A DNA stretch of 19,239 nucleotides from NCBI GenBank assembly GCA_964383915.1, contig CAYLJE010000038.1, forward strand, positions 1 through 19,239. Direction: 5' to 3'. Made by a program: the position numbers and the translations under genes. The notes beneath the pieces were generated by a model. It did no database searches and was not told the DNA's origin. It saw nothing but the letters and a program-made list of their open reading frames with translations. This DNA comes from DRPN01 sp964383915 (lineage in GTDB: Bacteria > Bacteroidota > Bacteroidia > Bacteroidales > VadinHA17). Shown here one piece after another: positions 14,892 to 19,239 of this stretch (the stretch's first letter is position 1; each line of letters begins with the position of its first letter).

Positions 14892-15803
14892 ATGTTTAAC
14901 AAACTGATTTCATTTCTCCTTCCTTATTTTCCAAAAAAGTTCCTTTGGATATTTTCCAAAAGATACATCGCAGGAAAGACGCTGGAGGATGCTTTACGGG
15001 TTTCAAAAAAGCTTAACAAACAAGGGATCAGGGTCACACTGGATGTTTTGGGGGAGTTCATCAAGAATCTGGATGAAGCGGAAAAAAACAAAAAAGAATA
15101 TCTGGAAGTAATTGATCGTCTGACAGCTGAAAATATCGACGGTAATTTCTCCGTAAAACCCAGTTCATTTGGCTTGCTGATTGATGAAGAAGTTTGCTAC
15201 CGGCATATCAGGGAGCTTGTAAAAAAGGCTGCCGAATATAAAAGCTTTGTACGCATTGATATGGAAGATTCCTCCTGCGTGGACCGTGAAATAAAACTTT
15301 TTAAGAGATTATATGCCGAGTACCCATCTCATGTGGGTTTGGTACTTCAGGCTTATATGAAACGCACCTTCCATGATCTGCAAGAAATGACTTCAATGCA
15401 TTCAGAGAAAACCCCTTTAAACTTCAGGCTGTGCAAAGGAATTTACGTTGAACCGGCCCGGATTGCATACAAAAATCACGATGAGATCAACAAACACTAT
15501 CTTGAAAATCTGGAATATATGCTTCAACAAGGATTTTTTCCCGGTATTGCCACCCATGACGATTACCTGATTGAACGGGCTTATCAACTGCTGGAAAAAT
15601 ACAAAATCCCAAAAGGCAAATACGAATTTCAGATGCTCTATGGGGTTACGCCTGTTCGGAGACATTCCATTGTGGAAAAAGGCCATACCATGCGGGTATA
15701 TGTCCCTTTTGGAAAAGACTGGTTCGGATACTCTACCCGACGGCTAAAAGAAAATCCGAAGATGACCAGCTATATTATCAAAGCCCTGTTCAACAGGAAA
15801 TAA
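14892..15803 (+). CDS. Proline dehydrogenase (monofunctional, short form)
   Basis: The FAD-dependent enzyme oxidises L-proline to 1-pyrroline-5-carboxylate and passes electrons to the quinone pool at the inner membrane. The 303-residue length fits stand-alone bacterial PRODH, a TIM barrel. Visible motifs in order are VTLDVLGE (48-55), FVRIDMED (119-126), FRLCKGIYVEPA (178-189), GIATHDDYLI (218-227), YEFQMLYGV (244-252), MRVYVPFG (267-274) and the substrate-binding arginines in YSTRRLKENP (280-289). Its pathway partner is the P5C dehydrogenase at 7257-8897. It is divergent from the ECF sigma gene, with a 199-base spacer in which no exact promoter match was found (TATTTTG at 14823-14829 is one base short). 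Its TAA is the first three bases of a palindromic terminator. Confidence 0.95.
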   Translation: MFNKLISFLLPYFPKKFLWIFSKRYIAGKTLEDALRVSKKLNKQGIRVTLDVLGEFIKNLDEAEKNKKEYLEVIDRLTAENIDGNFSVKPSSFGLLIDEEVCYRHIRELVKKAAEYKSFVRIDMEDSSCVDREIKLFKRLYAEYPSHVGLVLQAYMKRTFHDLQEMTSMHSEKTPLNFRLCKGIYVEPARIAYKNHDEINKHYLENLEYMLQQGFFPGIATHDDYLIERAYQLLEKYKIPKGKYEFQMLYGVTPVRRHSIVEKGHTMRVYVPFGKDWFGYSTRRLKENPKMTSYIIKALFNRK

Positions 15804-15830
15804 AAAAAGCCGGAATTCCGGCTTTTTTTA
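15801..15830. terminator. Perfect 30-base palindromic bidirectional terminator
   Basis: The sequence is its own reverse complement: seven A, GCCGGAATTCCGGC, then seven T, with one more T and A at the ends. Both strands therefore show a GC-rich hairpin followed by a T-run. It lies between the convergent proline dehydrogenase and sod genes and contains the stop codon of the former; the sod stop is one base beyond it. Confidence 0.9.
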
Positions 15831-15831
15831 T

Positions 15832-16407
15832 TTAATATCTATCTGAAATCACATCCCAGTTTAACAGATTCCAGAAAGAAGTAAGGTAATCAGGGCGACG
15901 GTTCTGATAATCCAGGTAATAAGCATGCTCCCACACATCACAAGTCATTATCGGGGTTAGTCCGCTGCGGAGGGGGTTCCCTGCATTGCCCTCCTGGACA
16001 ATCTGAAGCTTTTCCTCACTGTCTTTAACCAGAAAGACCCAGCCTGAACCAAACAAGGTAGCTGCTTTCTTCCCAAATTCATCTTTAAACCTTTCAAACG
16101 ATCCGAAATCACGTTTGATCGCTTCGGCCAGGGCCCCCACCGGCTCTCTGGCTCCGCCCGGACCAAAGGCCATGAAATAAAAGGTATGATTCCAGGCCTG
16201 TGCTCCATTGTTATAAAGGGCACCGTCCGCCTCTTTGATAATGGTCTCCAGGTCGGCATTCTCAAAACGGGTACCTTTGCTCAGGCTGTTTGTATTGTTC
16301 ACATAAGCCTGGTGATGTTTTCCATAATGAAATTCCAGCGTCTTTTTGGATATAAAAGGTTCCAGTGCATCCATCGGATACGGTAATTGCGGTAATTCAA
16401 ATGCCAT
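15832..16407 (-). CDS. sodB: Superoxide dismutase, iron-type (possibly cambialistic)
   Basis: The enzyme disproportionates superoxide to oxygen and hydrogen peroxide in the cytoplasm. The 191-residue length is typical. All four metal ligands are visible: His27 (LEFHYGKHH), His74 (AQAWNHTFYF), Asp157 and His161 (CDVWEHAYYLDY). Gln70 within NNGAQAWNH is at the position of the active-site glutamine that marks iron-type enzymes; the related Bacteroidales enzymes can use iron or manganese, so metal use is not certain. It is convergent with proline dehydrogenase through a shared palindromic terminator. The 510-base region before the ATG contains a promoter-like box and a terminator-like hairpin on the same strand, hinting at leader control. 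Confidence 0.95.
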   Translation of the reverse strand: MAFELPQLPYPMDALEPFISKKTLEFHYGKHHQAYVNNTNSLSKGTRFENADLETIIKEADGALYNNGAQAWNHTFYFMAFGPGGAREPVGALAEAIKRDFGSFERFKDEFGKKAATLFGSGWVFLVKDSEEKLQIVQEGNAGNPLRSGLTPIMTCDVWEHAYYLDYQNRRPDYLTSFWNLLNWDVISDRY

Positions 16408-16496
16408 AACTGTATTTATTTAAAGGTTTAACAATCTATTTACTTCTGTTCTATAAAAATATATCAAAAAAATAACTATTCAAAGGCTCTAAACAA

Positions 16497-16531
16497 AAAG
16501 TGACCGGTTGAACTCATTAGCCGGCCACTTT
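16497..16531 (-). terminator. Terminator-like hairpin in the sod leader region
   Basis: On the minus strand, AAAGTGGCCGGCT pairs with AACCGGTCACTTT (13 positions, one mismatch, one G-U) around a 9-base loop and is followed by TTGTTT. It lies 90-124 bases upstream of the sod ATG on the same strand. No gene upstream on this strand needs a terminator. Confidence 0.6.
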
Positions 16532-16603
16532 CCCCAAAAAATTCAACCTGAAAAAACTATTTGCCTGTCTTTTTCGGAGATAAAAATAACGGTTATTTAG
16601 ATT
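16497..16603 (-). ncRNA. Candidate small RNA or attenuated leader upstream of sod
   Basis: Between the -7 box at 16609-16616 and the hairpin at 16497-16531 there is room for a transcript of about 107 bases. It has no open frame of note. It could be an independent small RNA or the leader of the sod mRNA. This rests only on the promoter match and the hairpin. Confidence 0.25.
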
Positions 16604-16608
16604 AAATC

Positions 16609-16616
16609 CAAATTTA
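16609..16616 (-). promoter_or_regulatory. Possible -7 element upstream of the sod leader hairpin
   Basis: The minus strand reads TAAATTTG, an exact TAnnTTTG match. A -33 TTTG was not found 18-20 bases upstream. The surroundings are AT-rich, so a chance match is possible. Confidence 0.3.
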
Positions 16617-16879
16617 TTTTAATTTTTTTTATCCCTGTGTTCTGTCTGATCATTTGCTTACTTTTTCCGGATTATACCGGTGCTTCTGTTTTTCCCCACG
16701 CCTTTCCATGGAAGTTATATACGTTTGGATTGCAACATCAGGGGGGTACGTGATATGATGTTATTTTCCCCTCTGGCAGTGTTCTTTCCGGTATGGTATT
16801 TCACACTATCTTCTTTGGGCAATCACAACCGGTGGTTTGCAATAATCATTTTTTTGGTCAGTCATGGCCATACAATTAG

Positions 16880-16905
16880 TATATTTGCAAAAAAATTTAT
16901 TTTTG
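16880..16905 (+). promoter_or_regulatory. Two tandem -7 elements before the DUF1858 gene
   Basis: TATATTTG (16880-16887) and TATTTTTG (16898-16905) are both exact TAnnTTTG matches. A TTTG at 16853-16856 could be the -33 element of the first, though the 23-base spacer is long. They lie inside a longer in-frame extension that starts at 16864, and so support the shorter start at 16918. Confidence 0.45.
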
Positions 16906-16917
16906 AAAGATCAGCAA

Positions 16918-17199
16918 ATGAGTAAGATCATGGCCATCACAAAAGATACAGAGATTGAAGACCTGATTGAGCAGGTTCCTGCTGCCGTATCCTATCTGAG
17001 TAAAAAAGGAATCCGGTGTATTATGTGTGGAGAGCCCATCTGGGGCACCCTGGAAGAAGCAGCCAAAGAAAAAGGATTTTCGGACAAAGAGATCGGTATT
17101 TTTGTGCAGGAGATCAACGGACTTGAAAGAAACGAAGAGAATCAAAAACCCGGTAATTTTACAAAAGACATTAAATCCATCCATCCGAATAAATTTTAA
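16918..17199 (+). CDS. DUF1858 domain protein with CxxC motif
   Basis: The 93-residue soluble protein matches the DUF1858 family by its pattern: an N-terminal DTEIEDLIEQVPAAVSYLSKKGI, the Cys pair CIMCGEPIWG and TLEEAAKEKGFSDKEI. This small helical domain also appears fused to or near hybrid-cluster and redox proteins; its function is not known. The CxxC could bind a metal or take part in thiol chemistry. ATG 16918 was chosen over 16864 because two promoter boxes lie between them; ATG 16930 is also possible. The pterin synthase gene follows after 18 bases, so the two are probably cotranscribed. Confidence 0.8.
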   Translation: MSKIMAITKDTEIEDLIEQVPAAVSYLSKKGIRCIMCGEPIWGTLEEAAKEKGFSDKEIGIFVQEINGLERNEENQKPGNFTKDIKSIHPNKF

Positions 17200-17217
17200 C
17201 AACAAATAGGAACTGAT

Positions 17218-17631
17218 ATGATTTATTTAACCCGGAGAGAGCGATTCAATGCAGCCCATCGTATGTTCCGTAATAAATGGAGTGTAGAGAAAAACTATGA
17301 AGTATTTGGCAAATGTGCCAATCCCAACTGGCACGGACATAATTACGAATTATTTGTTACCATAAAAGGAGAACCGGATCCGGAGACCAGCCTGTTGATC
17401 AATCTAAAAACCGTAAGTCAGATCATCAGGGAAGTTATTATTGATAAACTTGATCACAAAAACATAAACCTTGAAGTAGATTTTATGCAGGGCAGGATTG
17501 CATCCACAGAAAATCTTGCCATAGCTATCTGGGATGAACTGGAACCTCATTTTTTACCTTTGGGTATCCGCTTACATATGATAAAAATAAAAGAATCAGA
17601 AAATAATTTTGTAGAATATCATAAAGAATAA
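17218..17631 (+). CDS. 6-pyruvoyl-tetrahydropterin synthase / 6-carboxy-tetrahydropterin synthase family
   Basis: This zinc enzyme family uses 7,8-dihydroneopterin triphosphate, the product of GTP cyclohydrolase I. Members make 6-carboxy-5,6,7,8-tetrahydropterin for queuosine (QueD) or 6-pyruvoyl-tetrahydropterin. The 137-residue protein has the three zinc histidines at His14 (FNAAHRM), His39 and His41 (NWHGHNY), the catalytic Cys33 (FGKCANPN), the Asp79-His80 pair (KLDHKN) and a C-terminal glutamate region KIKESENNFVEY. The cysteine with CxxxxxHGH spacing fits both subtypes, so I leave the exact product open. folE starts two bases after its stop, making a two-step pterin operon. Confidence 0.9.
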   Translation: MIYLTRRERFNAAHRMFRNKWSVEKNYEVFGKCANPNWHGHNYELFVTIKGEPDPETSLLINLKTVSQIIREVIIDKLDHKNINLEVDFMQGRIASTENLAIAIWDELEPHFLPLGIRLHMIKIKESENNFVEYHKE

Positions 17632-17633
17632 AA

Positions 17634-18272
17634 ATGGAATCTTTTAACAACGATGACATAATCAACCCGGAGAGCGGATATGTCAGGATGGACCGCTGGA
17701 ATGCGGAACAAACAGAAAAACTAACAATACATTATAAAGAGATCCTGAAGCTGATAGGAGAAGATCCTGACAGGGGAGGATTACAGGAAACCCCATTGCG
17801 TGTTGCCAAAGCCATTCAATTTCTTACGCAGGGGTACAACACTGATCCGGCTCATATCCTGAGGTCGGCCATGTTTGAGGAAGACTACAAAGAGATGGTT
17901 ATTGTCAAGGACATCGAAATGTATTCTATTTGTGAGCATCACATGATCCCTTTCTTCGGAAAAGCCCATGTTGCTTACATCCCGAACGGGTACATCACCG
18001 GCTTGAGTAAGATTGCCCGCGTGGTAGAGGCTTTTGCCCGTCGTTTGCAAGTACAAGAAAGACTTACCATGCAAATACGCGATTGTATCCAGGACACCCT
18101 TCATCCACTCGGCGTAGCAGTAGTCATTGAAGCCAGGCATCTTTGCATGATGATGCGGGGGATCCAGAAACAAAATTCAGTCACCACCACTTCGGCCTTT
18201 ACCGGTGAATTTATGAAAAGACAGACTACCCGGGATGAATTTATACATCTTATAGGGACAACCCTTCATTAA
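17634..18272 (+). CDS. folE: GTP cyclohydrolase I (FolE type IA)
   Basis: The enzyme converts GTP to 7,8-dihydroneopterin triphosphate, the entry step to folate, queuosine and biopterin-type cofactors. The 212-residue protein has the zinc ligands Cys100 and His103 (MYSICEHHMIPFFGKAH) and Cys171 (ARHLCMMMRGIQKQNS), with catalytic His102. GGLQETPLRVAKA (48-60) and YIPNGYITGLSKIARVVEAFARRLQVQERLT (115-144) are typical of the family, and the C-terminal TTTSAFTGEF is present. Having the Cys and second His ligands intact marks it as the zinc-dependent IA form, not FolE2. It follows the pterin synthase gene by two bases and supplies its substrate. Confidence 0.97.
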   Translation: MESFNNDDIINPESGYVRMDRWNAEQTEKLTIHYKEILKLIGEDPDRGGLQETPLRVAKAIQFLTQGYNTDPAHILRSAMFEEDYKEMVIVKDIEMYSICEHHMIPFFGKAHVAYIPNGYITGLSKIARVVEAFARRLQVQERLTMQIRDCIQDTLHPLGVAVVIEARHLCMMMRGIQKQNSVTTTSAFTGEFMKRQTTRDEFIHLIGTTLH

Positions 18273-18322
18273 TCAGGAACTTTATTATTTTTACGGCATT
18301 ATTTTATTAAATATCTATACGT

Positions 18323-19216
18323 ATGAGAGCCTATGTTTTCCCCGGACAGGGAGCACAATATCCGGGCATGGGAAAAGATTTATATGAAAAATATCCCCCT
18401 GCCAGAAAACTTTTTGAAAGAGGCAATGAAATGCTGGGTTTCAGAATAACAGACGTAATGTTCGAAGGGAGTGAAGAGGATTTGAGACAAACCAGCGTTA
18501 CCCAGCCGGCTATTTTCCTTCATTCAGTGATCCTGGCACACTTACTGGGAGATCATTTTCATCCGGATGCTGTGGCAGGACATTCCCTGGGTGAATTTTC
18601 CGCATTGGTTATTAATAAAACGCTGTCCTTCGGGGATGGACTCCGGCTGGTTTATATGCGGGCACTGGCTATGCAAAAAGCTTGTGAAATCGTTCCTTCC
18701 ACTATGGCTGCGGTGATTGGCCTGGATGATAAAACAATTGAGGAAGTTTGTGATAATATTGATGACATCGTCGTTCCGGCCAATTACAACTGTCCCGGAC
18801 AGGTTGTTATTTCAGGTACCGAAACAGGTGTTTACAGAACCATGGAAGAACTGGCAGCAAAAGGAGCAAAAAGAACCATAAAATTATCCGTCGGAGGAGC
18901 TTTTCACTCACCTCTGATGGAACCGGCTAAAGAGGAGCTTTCAAAAGCCATCGCTAAAACAAATTTTGGCAAACCGGTATGCCCGGTATATCAAAACGTA
19001 ACCGCCCTGCCGACTACCGACCCGGAAATCATCCGGAGAAACCTTATTGATCAACTTATTTCGCCGGTACGCTGGACCCAAACCATTCAGCAAATGATAA
19101 AAGACGGTATCCTTCAGTTTATAGAGGCCGGACCAGGAAAAGTCCTGCAGGGATTGATACGTAAAATCGACCGGTCTGTCGAGGTATCGGGAGTTGAGTT
19201 GCCGGGTCATGTATAG
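18323..19216 (+). CDS. fabD: Malonyl-CoA:acyl-carrier-protein transacylase
   Basis: FabD loads malonyl groups from malonyl-CoA onto ACP for fatty acid synthesis in the cytoplasm. The 297-residue protein begins with the FPGQGAQYPGMGKDL motif, has the nucleophile Ser88 in GHSLGE, Arg113 in YMRALAMQ for the malonyl carboxylate, and His195 in GAFHSPLM, all as in the family; EAGPGKVLQGL lies near the C-terminus. Length is normal (about 300). It starts 51 bases after the folE stop, so it may be in the same transcript, although no exact promoter match excludes an own promoter. The functional link to pterin genes is unclear. Only 23 bases of window remain after it. Confidence 0.97.
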   Translation: MRAYVFPGQGAQYPGMGKDLYEKYPPARKLFERGNEMLGFRITDVMFEGSEEDLRQTSVTQPAIFLHSVILAHLLGDHFHPDAVAGHSLGEFSALVINKTLSFGDGLRLVYMRALAMQKACEIVPSTMAAVIGLDDKTIEEVCDNIDDIVVPANYNCPGQVVISGTETGVYRTMEELAAKGAKRTIKLSVGGAFHSPLMEPAKEELSKAIAKTNFGKPVCPVYQNVTALPTTDPEIIRRNLIDQLISPVRWTQTIQQMIKDGILQFIEAGPGKVLQGLIRKIDRSVEVSGVELPGHV

Positions 19217-19239
19217 TTAGAAAGGATCATTAGGTGGTC

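Larger units (their letters stand above)
16408..16917. other. Spacer between sod and the DUF1858 gene
   Basis: The 510 bases hold the sod leader hairpin and box described separately and, at the right end, two promoter boxes for the DUF1858 gene. A plus-strand open frame at 16680-16925 starts with GTG, encodes a hydrophobic stretch and has no recognisable family; I do not regard it as a gene. No RNA gene was recognised with confidence. Confidence 0.5.

Noticed and set aside
16864..16917. N-terminal extension of the DUF1858 gene to an ATG at 16864
   Set aside because: The 18 extra residues fall on two promoter boxes and are not part of the recognisable domain.
16680..16925. An 81-codon plus-strand frame with hydrophobic segments before the DUF1858 gene
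   Set aside because: GTG start, no family resemblance, and it contains the promoter boxes of the downstream gene.

Overview
The window is a piece of a draft genome from the phylum Bacteroidota. Three things show this. It encodes type IX secretion system (T9SS) components: a plug protein, a PorP/SprF-family protein and a type B (CHU_C-like) C-terminal domain. It carries a sodium-pumping NADH:quinone reductase operon of the kind common in this phylum. Several genes are preceded by the Bacteroidota -7 promoter element TAnnTTTG. The genus cannot be fixed from the sequence. There are three runs of exactly 100 N (6407-6506, 11426-11525, 13810-13909), so this is a scaffold joined from short contigs; each run interrupts a gene.

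Layout. Bases 1-4169 (minus strand) hold nqrA, nqrB, nqrC, nqrD and the start of nqrE, a tight operon for the respiratory Na+ pump, with a likely promoter at about 4197-4226. A 480-base AT-rich spacer follows. At 4653-5942 (plus) is the T9SS plug protein. At 5993-7103 (minus) is a gapped ALDH7-type aldehyde dehydrogenase, divergent from a 1-pyrroline-5-carboxylate dehydrogenase (7257-8897, plus). A small DivIC/FtsB-like division protein (9011-9319, plus) converges on, and overlaps by 23 bases, a family 2 glycosyltransferase gene (10592 to 9297, minus), which lies directly behind a membrane-anchored OmpH/Skp-like gene.

Bases 11331-14692 (minus) form the most interesting block: an ECF sigma factor, an overlapping gene for a one-pass membrane protein with an anti-sigma-like cytoplasmic N-terminus and periplasmic PKD plus type B T9SS C-terminal domains, and a PorP/SprF-family protein. 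The arrangement suggests a transcriptional circuit that senses the state of the secretion system. The porP gene is broken only on paper: a 55-base sequence is duplicated exactly on both sides of the N run, and collapsing it restores one 337-residue frame with a family-like C-terminus.

On the right, proline dehydrogenase (14892-15803, plus) and iron-type superoxide dismutase (16407 to 15832, minus) converge on a perfect 30-base palindrome that serves both as terminator. Proline dehydrogenase and the P5C dehydrogenase 6 kb away together convert proline to glutamate. The upstream region of the sod gene holds a promoter-like box and a terminator-like hairpin on the same strand, a candidate attenuator or small RNA. 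Finally a plus-strand run encodes a DUF1858 CxxC protein, a 6-pyruvoyl/6-carboxy-tetrahydropterin synthase, GTP cyclohydrolase I (the two pterin enzymes are consecutive pathway steps) and malonyl-CoA:ACP transacylase (FabD).

No tRNA, rRNA, CRISPR array, insertion sequence or phage gene was recognised.
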